A stretch of 64,000 nt of DNA from Bin87 sp034421995. GTDB taxonomy: Bacteria; Chloroflexota; Dehalococcoidia; Lucifugimonadales; UBA3495. Below, piece after piece: positions 49,331 to 57,828 of the stretch. The stretch covers positions 1 through 64,000 of the forward strand of contig DAOUJY010000076.1 in assembly GCA_034421995.1 (NCBI GenBank). The letters run 5' to 3'. Numbering within the stretch: position 1 is the stretch's first letter; the number at the start of each line of letters is the position of its first letter. A model generated the notes under the pieces. That model saw only the letters and a program-made list of their open reading frames with translations. It did no database searches and was not told the origin of the DNA. Position numbers and translations under genes: made by a program.

Positions 49331-51928
49331 TTGAACCCCGGCGCTAAAATTTGCCCTCGCTGCGGCGCGTTGCGCCATTCAGCCGCTGGCGTCTGCCCAA
49401 CCTGCGGTTACAGCCAGATCACTGACGCACCGGCTCCGCCGCCTGATCGCATCGCCAGCCGGTTCCGTGCGCTGTTCTCTCCCCGCCTGCCGTCGCCGGC
49501 GGAAGACCAGTCAGCAGGCGCCGAGAGCAATGGCGGCGCCGTTGCCGGCGGAGATGCGTCCGACCTATCCGCTCCGGTACCATCGGCCGGCCCGGTTGCG
49601 ACTGACTCCGCCGCCGACCCCGCTGCTTCCCCGTCCCAATCCTGCCCCCATTGCGGCGTCGCGTACCATCACCAGGGCAGCTACTGCGGCCGCTGCGGCA
49701 ACCCCTTAGGCCCCCTCTGCCCCCGCTGCGGCTCGGCCAATGACTCGCGGCATCAATACTGCATACACTGCGGAACCGCTCTGGGCAGCCGTGCGCCGCG
49801 CCATTTGACCGCGCCATTCCCGCGTGGCCTTAACCTGAACCGTATCGCGACGCTGCCCCCGGTCGTCGCCGCGCAAAACGCCTTGTATAACTTCAGGCAG
49901 GCATTAGATTACTCCGACGCCGACTTTCCACTCCCGGCATCGCCCCGCGCCAGACTCCTTGCCGAAACCGGCATCGTATCCGCGCTGGCGCTGACCTCCT
50001 TGCTTATCCTGGTTTGGAACAACGGCGCCGTGCCGGCTGGTCTGGCCGGCGACGAAGGCACCATCGCGCTGGAATCCATGCGTATCCTCTCCGGCGAGTG
50101 GATTGGCCTATGGACCGGCGTTGAATTGGGAAATCCTACCCTGCACTACTATTTGATTGCTTTGCTTTTCCGGTTAGGCGGCCCCACCGTTGAAATGTTG
50201 CGCTTTTCTTCCGCATTCTTCGCCGTGGCGCTCATACCCGTCGGCTACCTGATGGTCAGGATGCTTTTCCCATTTCGGGTAGCGGTTCTGTTTGTCGTTC
50301 TGCTGACCTTTTGCTCATGGTTCCTGATCCAGGGTCGGATCGGTTTTCACATTACGTTTATGGTCTTCATGGCCGCCGCCAGCATCTGCCTGCTGCTGCT
50401 CGCCGTCCGTTCCGGGCGCCCTTGGATTGCCGTCCTCGGCGGCCTGACCCTGGGATTGGGACTGTACAGCTTCAAAGGATTCCTCATTTACTTCATCGCA
50501 ATCTGGTGCCTTGCGGCGCTGGCCCTGCTGGTCAGCCCGGAGCTGCGCCGCCGCTGGGCCATGTATCTGTACCTTGGTGTTTCGCTGTTGGTAGGAGCGT
50601 ATCTGCTGGAGTTCTACGCTACTTCCGGCTACGTCGGCACCAACCTGGGGTCATACTACGGCGCGCCCGGCCTCTTCGATTTTCAGTCCCACTTCAAACA
50701 CGCGTTAGAGATTCTGCTGTACGTCCACCGCCCCATCAGCGATGGCGGAGTCGATGGCGCTGTCGGCAAGCCGCTGTTGCTGAGCCCATTCTTCGCGCTC
50801 TTTTTCTGGGCAGGATTGCTCACTGTCCTGTTATTCATCAACCGTCGCCCTTACCAGCTTCTGCTGTTGGGCTGGCTGATTGCGTTGGCGCCGGCGATTC
50901 TCGTGCCCGGGGCCGAAAGCCGGCGTTACCTGTTCGGCGTGTTTTTCCTGCTGATACTCGTCGCTATCGGTTTCAACTCCGTCGTTCACCTGCTGACCAC
51001 GTGGCTGCGCCGGCGGCGGCCCGGATGGTTCGACGCCAGCGGTCTCCACGCGGTTCACGGCATCGCCGCCGGCGCCATGCTCTGTTTCGTCCTGCTGTTC
51101 TCCGCCCTGAGCTTGAACCACTTCTACGGTTGGCCCAAAACTCCGGAAGCACGGTGGTTTTTCGCCGAGAACATTGCCGGGGCCGCCCGGTTCCTGGATA
51201 GCCTTGATGACAACTACGAAGTGCGCTTTTACTCTTCAGACATCGCCCTGGACAATGAAATAGTTCAGTGGCTGGCTCCCGGCCGCCACGGCCACAACGG
51301 CAGCGCTCAATTCGGCGGCGATGGCGCCATCACGTCCGGCGGTCCCATCGCCGGCGATACGGCATTCCTGCTGCTGGACGAATATCTTCCTCTGGCCTCT
51401 GATTTGCAATCGGCCTACCCTGATGGCGAACAAATCAGGATGACCGACGCTGCGGGCAACCTGCTGTACATCGCACACTTGGTCCCCGGCGCGCTCTATT
51501 ACGATCCCTCCTCGGAGAATTACCGCCCCCCGGCGCGGTTAACTCCGACGGGAGCTCAGTATGCCGGCCGTCCCCCGGTTGGCGGGGCCCGGGTTGAGCC
51601 CGACCCGACCCAACTGGCCATTCGCGCCGCGCCTACCGAGCACCATCCCGTTCATCTGGTAACCGCCAAATCGTCTATGATCGTACCATCGCCCGACGCT
51701 CGCCTGGTGATTCACAACGACCCAAGCTTGCCGGGCGCTGACGCTTGCCGTGAACTTGAAAGAAGGCCGGAAGGCGATACCAGGCTGCTTATCATCCTGC
51801 CCAAATCCGGCCGGGAAGTTTCCAGCCTCTTCTATCTGGTAGGATGCGCGCCGGGGGAGGCCGCGCTGTATATTACGAGCGGCGACGAACTGCTGACCAG
51901 CTACTCCCTAACAATAGCCGCTCCCTAG
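49331..51928 (+). CDS. Zinc-ribbon/multi-pass glycosyltransferase (ArnT/PMT-like) fusion
   Basis: 865 residues. The first 170 hold several zinc ribbons (CPRCGALRH, CPTCGYSQ; CPHCGVAYHH, CGRCGNPLGPLCPRCG, CIHCGTALG) separated by a Pro/Ala-rich linker. Then a membrane part of about 12 helices begins LTSLLILVWNNGAVPAGLAG, followed by DEGTIALESMRILSG. This D-E pair in the first outer loop is the hallmark of GT39/GT83 enzymes that use polyprenyl-phosphate sugars. The C-terminal 250 residues are extracytoplasmic. It may glycosylate a lipid or surface protein. The TTG start has GGGGAGA upstream. The double zinc ribbon on such an enzyme is unusual. Confidence 0.8.
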   Translation: MNPGAKICPRCGALRHSAAGVCPTCGYSQITDAPAPPPDRIASRFRALFSPRLPSPAEDQSAGAESNGGAVAGGDASDLSAPVPSAGPVATDSAADPAASPSQSCPHCGVAYHHQGSYCGRCGNPLGPLCPRCGSANDSRHQYCIHCGTALGSRAPRHLTAPFPRGLNLNRIATLPPVVAAQNALYNFRQALDYSDADFPLPASPRARLLAETGIVSALALTSLLILVWNNGAVPAGLAGDEGTIALESMRILSGEWIGLWTGVELGNPTLHYYLIALLFRLGGPTVEMLRFSSAFFAVALIPVGYLMVRMLFPFRVAVLFVVLLTFCSWFLIQGRIGFHITFMVFMAAASICLLLLAVRSGRPWIAVLGGLTLGLGLYSFKGFLIYFIAIWCLAALALLVSPELRRRWAMYLYLGVSLLVGAYLLEFYATSGYVGTNLGSYYGAPGLFDFQSHFKHALEILLYVHRPISDGGVDGAVGKPLLLSPFFALFFWAGLLTVLLFINRRPYQLLLLGWLIALAPAILVPGAESRRYLFGVFFLLILVAIGFNSVVHLLTTWLRRRRPGWFDASGLHAVHGIAAGAMLCFVLLFSALSLNHFYGWPKTPEARWFFAENIAGAARFLDSLDDNYEVRFYSSDIALDNEIVQWLAPGRHGHNGSAQFGGDGAITSGGPIAGDTAFLLLDEYLPLASDLQSAYPDGEQIRMTDAAGNLLYIAHLVPGALYYDPSSENYRPPARLTPTGAQYAGRPPVGGARVEPDPTQLAIRAAPTEHHPVHLVTAKSSMIVPSPDARLVIHNDPSLPGADACRELERRPEGDTRLLIILPKSGREVSSLFYLVGCAPGEAALYITSGDELLTSYSLTIAAP

Positions 51929-51946
51929 GCGCGCGCCCGTCTCTCG

Positions 51947-52273
51947 CTATTCTACCGTCCGGGAGCCGCTGCTCCACGCGCTGGCGAGGATGGCGGCTGC
52001 TATGGCAAGGATTACAGTCGCCGCTGTTCCGTCTCCTCGCAAATCGTCCAAGACATCCTTAAAGCACTGCCATTCCACCGGGTCTGTAGAAAATAGCCCG
52101 CGTGCCGCGTCGTCCAGGCAAAACGCCGTGTCTGCGGAGTACGGGCCCAGATACAGTAACGCGGCCATCGCCAGAATGCCGAAGCCCGCCAACACCCTTA
52201 CAGAAACCGATTTAGCAGTAAGATTGACCCGGCGAAGCGCCTCAGCGATACAGGCCAATACCTTGCTGATCAT
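51947..52273 (-). CDS. Small membrane protein A of a two-gene unit
   Basis: 108 residues with two hydrophobic helices (VRVLAGFGILAMAALLYLG and TAATVILAIAAAILASAW) around an outer loop with two Cys (TAFCLDDAARG, WQCFKDVLDD), which could pair as a disulfide. Its ATG overlaps the stop of the upstream small gene (ATGA at 52270-52273). No family recognised. Confidence 0.5.
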   Translation of the reverse strand: MISKVLACIAEALRRVNLTAKSVSVRVLAGFGILAMAALLYLGPYSADTAFCLDDAARGLFSTDPVEWQCFKDVLDDLRGDGTAATVILAIAAAILASAWSSGSRTVE

Positions 52274-52458
52274 TGATTTCTGCCGCTTTCCTGAACGATT
52301 TTTGCTAACCCCGCAACTACCATCGTTAGCAGGAACACCCACTGCGTCTGCGGCAACATCCATTCCCACCCGGTTATCCCGGATAGCACCCCCCACACCA
52401 GGACAGCCAAAATGCCCACCCAAAGCCCTCGCAGAAACCCGTCTATCGCTAGCATCAT
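52270..52458 (-). CDS. Small membrane protein B of a two-gene unit
   Basis: 62 residues, two predicted helices (GLWVGILAVLVWGVLSGIT and WVFLLTMVVAGLAKIV). GGGAG precedes the double ATG at 52458/52455. It is translationally coupled to the next gene through an ATGA overlap, suggesting that the two products act together. Function unknown. Confidence 0.5.
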   Translation of the reverse strand: MMLAIDGFLRGLWVGILAVLVWGVLSGITGWEWMLPQTQWVFLLTMVVAGLAKIVQESGRNQ

Positions 52459-52561
52459 GCGTCTCCCAGCACGGCAAATCAGCGCTGGCACTGTTATCCA
52501 ATCATACACCAAGCGTCGCGTCAAATTCGATGTGGGTATGGCTGGTTGCGACGCATCACCA

Positions 52562-53074
52562 CTACCGTTCCCTGCGGAGCCACTGGTAAAGGAAGTGAGC
52601 AGGGTCTGGATAAAGGTCGATCATCATCGGTGTATCCATAGGGCCCGGATAAATGTTAGTGATACCGATGAGTTTGCATATGAACTCGCCCAACTGCTCG
52701 AAGTCGTACAAACGCCATACCCTGCCGTTTGTTAGGACGCCAATTCTCAGTTGCATAGGGGGAACGGCATTGGCATATCCTTTCAGTTGGCTTACGTGGT
52801 CATCCAGACCCTCATCCAATGCCTTCGCCTCAATGATGATTGTGGGTGCTGCATGATAGTGATTAATGGCAAATATACTGGCCTGCCTGTCGAAGAAGGC
52901 GTAATCAACGTTTATCTTGTGATTCTGACGTGGGCTTTCCGAGTTCCATTGAGGATATTCTGGGTAGCATTCCTTTGGATTGTCGGTATTCCATCCTAAC
53001 GACCTGATGATAGGGTCAATTATGGCATAGCGGTCTGCGTTTCCCGCAAATGGCTCATATCGCCCGTACCCCAT
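52562..53074 (-). CDS. HsdR_N-like PD-(D/E)XK nuclease domain protein, probably frameshifted at its start
   Basis: 170 residues with the restriction-endonuclease-like core found at the N-terminus of type I restriction R subunits: NVDYAFF, then TIIIEAKALDEGLDDHVSQL (D...ExK), KGYA, and IGVLTNGRVWRLYDF. No methylase, specificity or helicase part follows, so it is a stand-alone domain. Upstream, another frame reads from a TTG at 53142 as DLDQVKGAIEHSRRVIGKWG, which would join GRYEPFAGN if one base were restored near 53060. I take this as a small indel. G+C is lower than around it, suggesting transfer. Confidence 0.6.
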   Translation of the reverse strand: MGYGRYEPFAGNADRYAIIDPIIRSLGWNTDNPKECYPEYPQWNSESPRQNHKINVDYAFFDRQASIFAINHYHAAPTIIIEAKALDEGLDDHVSQLKGYANAVPPMQLRIGVLTNGRVWRLYDFEQLGEFICKLIGITNIYPGPMDTPMMIDLYPDPAHFLYQWLRRER

Positions 53075-53149
53075 TTGCCAATTACACGGCGGCTATGTTC
53101 GATGGCTCCCTTAACCTGATCTAGATCACGGTTATCCTCCAAAATTCGC

Positions 53150-53188
53150 CGCTGGCGGCGGCCCGCAATCAGCAAGCCGCCGCCAGCG
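53150..53188 (-). terminator. Intrinsic terminator after the BNR-repeat gene
   Basis: A perfect 12-base stem (CGCTGGCGGCGG with CCGCCGCCAGCG) around a 15-base loop, 24 bases after the stop at 53212. On the minus strand it is followed by AATTTT. Confidence 0.75.
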
Positions 53189-53211
53189 TATTCCCTTAAT
53201 GGACCAGTGGG

Positions 53212-54201
53212 CTATGCCGAAGCGCACGCCACCGAAATCACGTTCTGCGCCATCTCAGGCAACTGGTCGCTGGACCAGTTCGCGCCGCCGTCATGCGTCC
53301 CGAACACCTGCCCCCGCCGCGTGCAGAAATAGACCTGCGCCGGATCCTGACGGTTCACCGCCACGCCGAAGGTCGTGCTGCCCGGGTTGATGCCGCTGTC
53401 GAACCGCTCCCAGGTATCGCCCAGGTTGGTGGTCCGCATCACGCCGCCCTGCTCGCTGCCGAAGTTCATGCCCACGCAGGCGTACAGCGTGTTGGGGTTG
53501 CTGGGATCGCGCACCACGCCCCTGGAGTACTTGATGTCGGAGAACTGGTCGAAGTTGCAGTCCTGCCAGGACGCTCCCCGGTCCGTGCTGCGCCACACGC
53601 CCGTGCGGTTCGAGATCAGCACCGAGCCGGAGTCCCCGCCGCCCACGGCCACGCCGTGCAGGTCCAGCAGGTCAACGTCGCCGGCGAACTCACTGTTGCG
53701 GATGGTCCAGCTGTGGCCACCGTCGGTGCTGCTGGCCGCGCCGCCCACTTCCAGCGCCGCATACATATTGTTCGGGTTGCTGGCCTCAATGTCGATGCCC
53801 AGGATGCGCATGGCGAACGCCATCTGCACCTGCTCGGGGTTCGATACCGTCGCGATGTGGCTCCAGTTCTCCCCGCCGTCCTCGCTCTTGTACACCTCGG
53901 CGCCTTCAGTGCCCAGGAACATGATGTTGGGGTCGTTGGGATGGAACCGGATGGACCAGACCACGCGCCCCTCGGTCATGTTCATCCGCTGCCAGCGGTC
54001 GCCGCCATCGGTGCTCCGATAGATGCCTCGCTGGGTGCCGCAGAAGATCGTCCGGGGGTCGTTGGGGTGAATGGCAATGGCCCGCGCCTGAGTCGCCGGG
54101 GCCAAGCCGTCGGTCAGCAAGTCCCAGTGGGCGTCGCCGGCTGCCTTCCGATACAGTCCGCTGGCTTCGGCGCCAACGTAAACGATAGTGTTGTCTGCCA
54201 T
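53212..54201 (-). CDS. BNR/Asp-box repeat beta-propeller protein
   Basis: 329 residues made of repeated blades with Asp-boxes (STDGGDRWQRM, SEDGGENWSHI, STDGGHSWTIR, STDRGASWQDC, GTHDGGANWSS). Between them are strands such as IHPNDPRTIFCGTQRGIY and FHPNDPNIMFLGTEGAEVY. This is the sortilin/VPS10-like or YCF48-like propeller class. There is no signal peptide. Such proteins bind partners or ligands; in environmental bacteria the role is unknown. AGGAGG precedes the ATG, and a strong terminator follows. Confidence 0.85.
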   Translation of the reverse strand: MADNTIVYVGAEASGLYRKAAGDAHWDLLTDGLAPATQARAIAIHPNDPRTIFCGTQRGIYRSTDGGDRWQRMNMTEGRVVWSIRFHPNDPNIMFLGTEGAEVYKSEDGGENWSHIATVSNPEQVQMAFAMRILGIDIEASNPNNMYAALEVGGAASSTDGGHSWTIRNSEFAGDVDLLDLHGVAVGGGDSGSVLISNRTGVWRSTDRGASWQDCNFDQFSDIKYSRGVVRDPSNPNTLYACVGMNFGSEQGGVMRTTNLGDTWERFDSGINPGSTTFGVAVNRQDPAQVYFCTRRGQVFGTHDGGANWSSDQLPEMAQNVISVACASA

Positions 54202-54283
54202 TTTGCTGCCTCCTCGTTGTGTGTGTCGCTATGGTGGACTATGCCGTCATTTCAGCAGACATAACGGTGGATGTCAAACGCAG

Positions 54284-55030
54284 TCATTCCCGGAGCGATT
54301 GCCCGCCGGCCACCGCCAGCGTCAGACACCATACGGATGCCGCGCCGGCCTGTTTCAGGGCGGCGGCGCAGCTTTCCAGCGTGCTGCCGGTGGTGGCCAC
54401 GTCGTCCACCAGGATGATTGCGGCGCCGTTCAGGTCCTTGCCGGGGGATACCGCCACGCTGTCGGCCACGTTCACGGCCCGCTGGTCAGCGCTGTCGATG
54501 CCAGCCTGCGGCTCCACCTGGCGGGTGCGCGTCAGCAATCCGGCGTCGTAGCGCAGGTTGCCGACCCTGGCGACGCGAGCCGCCAGCAACTCAGCCTGAT
54601 TGTATCCCCGCTCCCGCCGGCGACGCGAGTGCATGGGAACGGCGGTCAATACGTCGCCGGGCAGCGGGTTGTCGTTCAAATACCCGGCAAGCAGATCCCC
54701 CAGCTGCGGCGCCGCGGCCTTGATCCCACCGTACTTCAGGGCCAGGATGGCCTGCCGCACTGTCCCGCCATAGTGGAAAGGCGCGCGAACGCCGTCAAAT
54801 TGGCGGACGCCCTCGGCGCAACGCTGGCAGCGGGCAAAATCGCCTGGGGTAGCGCAGATTTGGCAGAAAGGCGGCCGCAACTCGGGCAAGTCGTCAGCAC
54901 AGGCATCGCAGATTACCTTGCCGGAACCGCCGCAGCCGACGCACTCCAGCGGATACAGCGTGTTCAGCAGGCTGCGGCCGGCCAGTTCGACCAGACTCTG
55001 CAGCGGGGCCAGGCGGTTGAAGAAGACCAT
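54284..55030 (-). CDS. comF: ComF-family phosphoribosyltransferase-like protein
   Basis: 248 residues. The N-terminal zinc part has YPLECVGCGGSGKVICDACA and FCQICATPGDFARCQRCAEG. The C-terminal phosphoribosyltransferase fold has VPMHSRRRRERGYNQAELLA and the PRPP loop IILVDDVATTGSTLESC. The family is linked to DNA uptake and to DNA repair at the fork. It runs just downstream of a Nudix gene (9-base gap), so the two are probably co-transcribed. Confidence 0.9.
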   Translation of the reverse strand: MVFFNRLAPLQSLVELAGRSLLNTLYPLECVGCGGSGKVICDACADDLPELRPPFCQICATPGDFARCQRCAEGVRQFDGVRAPFHYGGTVRQAILALKYGGIKAAAPQLGDLLAGYLNDNPLPGDVLTAVPMHSRRRRERGYNQAELLAARVARVGNLRYDAGLLTRTRQVEPQAGIDSADQRAVNVADSVAVSPGKDLNGAAIILVDDVATTGSTLESCAAALKQAGAASVWCLTLAVAGGQSLRE

Positions 55031-55039
55031 CGCCGCCGT

Positions 55040-55540
55040 TCAGCCTGTCCAGTGTCGCATTTCCCGCCAACGGCGAATAATCTGCTCGTCCCGAGGAAAG
55101 GCCAGGGGCGGCAGCGCGTCAACCGCAAAATAGCCCACCTCCAGCGATTCCGGCCCGGGAGCAAGAACGCCGCCGGTCTCCGTGGCGGCGTAGGCAGCCA
55201 CCACGACCGGATTGCCGGCATCCGAGAAAATGCCAATCAACTGCCCGACCTCCACCAGCAACCCTGTCTCTTCCCAAACTTCCCGCGCCGCCGCGTCCTC
55301 GACGATTTCACCCCGGTCAACATAACCGCCCGGCATACTCCACAGGCCGTAGCCCGTTTGCACCGCCCGCTTCACCATGAGCGTCTTGCCGTCGCGCTCA
55401 ACGACGCACGCCGCTGCCAGCTTGGGGTCATAATAGACCACTCGGCCGCATTGCGGGCAAACTGGACGCCGCCGTCCCTCGTGCTCCCGCAGCGTGAGCT
55501 GCGCCCCGCACCCGGCGCAAAACTTGTCGTTACCTGTCAC
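55040..55540 (-). CDS. Nudix hydrolase with N-terminal zinc ribbon
   Basis: 166 residues. FCAGCGAQL and CPQCGRVVYYDP make the zinc ribbon found in NADH pyrophosphatase (NudC)-like proteins, and GGYVDRGEIVEDAAAREVWE followed by ETG is the Nudix box. It lacks the longer N-terminal domain of true NudC, so it belongs to the short zinc-ribbon Nudix group acting on ADP-ribose-like substrates. It overlaps the end of the next gene upstream (a GTG start at 55540 over that gene's TGA). Confidence 0.87.
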   Translation of the reverse strand: MTGNDKFCAGCGAQLTLREHEGRRRPVCPQCGRVVYYDPKLAAACVVERDGKTLMVKRAVQTGYGLWSMPGGYVDRGEIVEDAAAREVWEETGLLVEVGQLIGIFSDAGNPVVVAAYAATETGGVLAPGPESLEVGYFAVDALPPLAFPRDEQIIRRWREMRHWTG

Positions 55541-56076
55541 GAGCGGATTTCCGTTTTCTTGACTTTGGCATATTTCAGGCCCTTCTTCTTGAAAGTGCGT
55601 GCTTCCTTATAGCCCAGATCCCGATACCGTGGTCGGTAAGCAAACCGCTCCAGCTCCTTAAGCACCGATCCCTGTTCTGCTTTCTTGTGCCCGTATTTGC
55701 CCGTCCAGTGCCAAAAGCCACCATTCGTCTTGTACTTGGAGAACCAATCCGGTGCCCACTTCTCCAGAATGCGAACGAGCTCGCCGTGCTTGACTAAGTA
55801 CCATGTGCCATCCGTCCCGTCGAGCGGGAAGCACATATACAGGTCATCGGCGTACTTCTTGTCGACAACCAAGCCGGTCTTGAGCTGGACCTGGAGCGTC
55901 TCCCCCGTGCTGTTGTGGTGGGCTAGGAAATCCGCACCCTTCCAGTCATTGGACAACCTGATGCAATCAAAACCGTACTCCGCCAGTACCGCCGCCGCTT
56001 TATGAAAGTTGTAGGTTTCGATTTCCTTCGAGACGGCGCCAGTTCCTTTTTCGTAGCCTATGTGTTGAAACTCCAT
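55537..56076 (-). CDS. Possible PD-(D/E)XK-type protein of unknown function
   Basis: 179 residues from ATG 56076, with CGGAGG 5 bases upstream. SKEIETYNFHKAAAVLAEYG and DCIRLSNDWKGADFLAHHN are followed by TLQVQLKTGLVVDKKYADD. The D...(Q)xK arrangement and the strand-helix order recall restriction-like nucleases, but I cannot place it in a named family. The C-terminus is very basic (ARTFKKKGLKYAKVKK), which would suit nucleic-acid binding. By eye G+C is lower than its neighbours. It lies between a sugar kinase and the Nudix/comF pair. Confidence 0.55.
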   Translation of the reverse strand: MEFQHIGYEKGTGAVSKEIETYNFHKAAAVLAEYGFDCIRLSNDWKGADFLAHHNSTGETLQVQLKTGLVVDKKYADDLYMCFPLDGTDGTWYLVKHGELVRILEKWAPDWFSKYKTNGGFWHWTGKYGHKKAEQGSVLKELERFAYRPRYRDLGYKEARTFKKKGLKYAKVKKTEIRS

Positions 56077-56102
56077 GATTCCTCCGGGCGTGGTTTGGAA
56101 AT

Positions 56103-57044
56103 TTATCCCATGTTGCCGGTTGCTAACGCCAACACCGCCTCGCGCGTCGGCATCGAATCCTGCGCTCCCACCCGGGTCACGGCCAGCGCGCCTGCGGCGC
56201 AGCCCCAGCGTACCGCCTCCTCCAGCGAGCGCCCCTCCGCCAGTGCCACCGCCATCGCGCCGTTGCAGGCGTCCCCGGCGGCCACGGTGTCCACCGCGTT
56301 TACTGGAAAGGCCGGAACGTGTCCCCTCCTTTCGCCATCGTCCCAATATGCGCCTTGCGCGCCTAACTTGATGACCGCCGCGTCAACACCCCGGCTCACC
56401 AGTTCGCCGGCTGCCGACTCGGCATCATGGGTATCCCTTATTGGGTATCCTACCAGTGCCTCCGCCTCGGTTTCGTTCGGTGTAATCACCGAAACGTGCT
56501 GGTAGAAGTCCGACGGAATAGGTCGAACCGGCCCGGGATCCAGTATCACGCTCACGCCGTACGACGACGCCGTTGCCGCCACCCGCAGCGACAACTCAAC
56601 CGAGACCTCCAGCTGAAGCAGCAGCGCCGACATCCGAGGAGCCAGATCCGCTATGGCGTCGTATTCGCTCTCCCCGCAGGTATCATTGGCGCCCAGAACC
56701 TGCACGATCCGATTTTGCCCGCCCTCTCCTACGCTGATTACGGCAATGCCCGAACTCACCCCCGGCGTTACCCCCACAGCGTCCGTCTCGACTCCCGCCG
56801 ACTGTAGCAGCTCAATCAATTGCGCCCCAAACATATCATCGCCTACCTGACCCACCATGACGGAGCGTCCGCCCATGCGTGCCACCGCCACCGCTTGATT
56901 CGCCCCTTTTCCTCCGGCATAGGTAACAAAGCGGCTCCCCACGACGGTTTCCCCGTCAGCAGGCAAACGGTCTGCGAAAGTAACCAGGTCCATATTAATG
57001 CCGCCCAGCGACACGATCAGGGGCCGGTCATCATTTGTGTGCAT
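56103..57044 (-). CDS. rbsK: PfkB-family sugar kinase, ribokinase-like
   Basis: 313 residues. LIVSLGGINMDLVTFADRLP, then YAGGKGANQAVAVARMGG (PfkB signature 1) and DTVAAGDACNGAMAVALAEG (signature 2; the usual G-A-G-D reads A-A-G-D with the catalytic Asp kept). It phosphorylates ribose or a similar sugar with ATP. Ribokinase is the best match, but other PfkB sugars are possible. No ribose transporter is adjacent. ATG 57044 is preferred over a GTG/ATG slightly upstream. Confidence 0.87.
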   Translation of the reverse strand: MHTNDDRPLIVSLGGINMDLVTFADRLPADGETVVGSRFVTYAGGKGANQAVAVARMGGRSVMVGQVGDDMFGAQLIELLQSAGVETDAVGVTPGVSSGIAVISVGEGGQNRIVQVLGANDTCGESEYDAIADLAPRMSALLLQLEVSVELSLRVAATASSYGVSVILDPGPVRPIPSDFYQHVSVITPNETEAEALVGYPIRDTHDAESAAGELVSRGVDAAVIKLGAQGAYWDDGERRGHVPAFPVNAVDTVAAGDACNGAMAVALAEGRSLEEAVRWGCAAGALAVTRVGAQDSMPTREAVLALATGNMG

Positions 57045-57169
57045 CAGGACAACCACGCGACATAACGAAAATCCGGCCTCACGCTAACACCGGCCGATAC
57101 CCCCGTCAACGCCGAGACCCAGCTCACGCCGGGCTATCGCACCACCCCGTCATTTCATGGTTTCCCTTT

Positions 57170-57197
57170 GTAGGGGCGAATAATTATTCGCCCCTAC
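57170..57197. repeat. Perfect 28-base GTAGGGGCG palindrome
   Basis: GTAGGGGCGAATAA followed by its exact complement TTATTCGCCCCTAC. A near-identical copy (one difference) lies at 59983-60010, with related ones at 12872 and 39229. It sits in the 780-base gap 57045-57828, which shows no convincing gene. Confidence 0.75.
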
Positions 57198-57555
57198 CCT
57201 CGCCGTCAACCCCGTCCGTCCGAATTGAACCACCCGAATCGCAACGCTACCCACTGACACCCGCCCCTTGCGAAACGGAACTCGCGTTCTATACACTATA
57301 CTTCAAGTCGAGCAGCAAGCCCAAGGCCACGGCCCATCGCCCGACACCAACATCAGAATACGGGTTTTCACGGGTCAGTTATCACGGCCTCCCGCTGTCC
57401 GTTCGCGTCGGACGGCAACGTCGGATCTTCTGCACCGCTGGCTATCGCTCACAGGCCGGTTCATTCCCCGGTACCGCATAGACCAGTACGGCGGGTGTCA
57501 CCACCGCTGCGCGAGGGTCGCCGCCCCGTCTATCACCACGGGGCAACCGCGCCTT

Positions 57556-57655
57556 ACTCCCGTCATTCCCGCGAAAGCGGGAAGCCAGGACCACCGCTTT
57601 CGTCATTCCGGCGAAAGAACGTCACCCCGTACTTGATACGGGGCCGGAATCCAGC
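57556..57655. repeat. Cluster of CGTCATTCC-type repeats
   Basis: CGTCATTCCCGCGAAAGCGGGAA at 57559 forms a hairpin; it is followed by a 50-base unit at 57601-57652 nearly identical to the one after selA (30820-30868), including GTACTTGATACGGGG. Confidence 0.7.
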
Positions 57656-57828
57656 TGGGGAAAGGCATGGGGCGGTCAGCACGCGCAAACTTAGGGCATC
57701 AATTCGCAAAAACGCTCTCTGGCCGTAGCGCCGACAAACTGACCCAAAACCCGTTTCCAAAAAAACAAATCACCCACCAATCCAACCCAACAGATCCCAG
57801 CCCGATTTCAAGGAGATGCCTTCAGCCA

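Noticed and set aside
57045..57828. Possible CRISPR array because of several repeats close together
   Set aside because: Repeats are palindromic units of different families at uneven distances, without regular unique spacers or cas genes.
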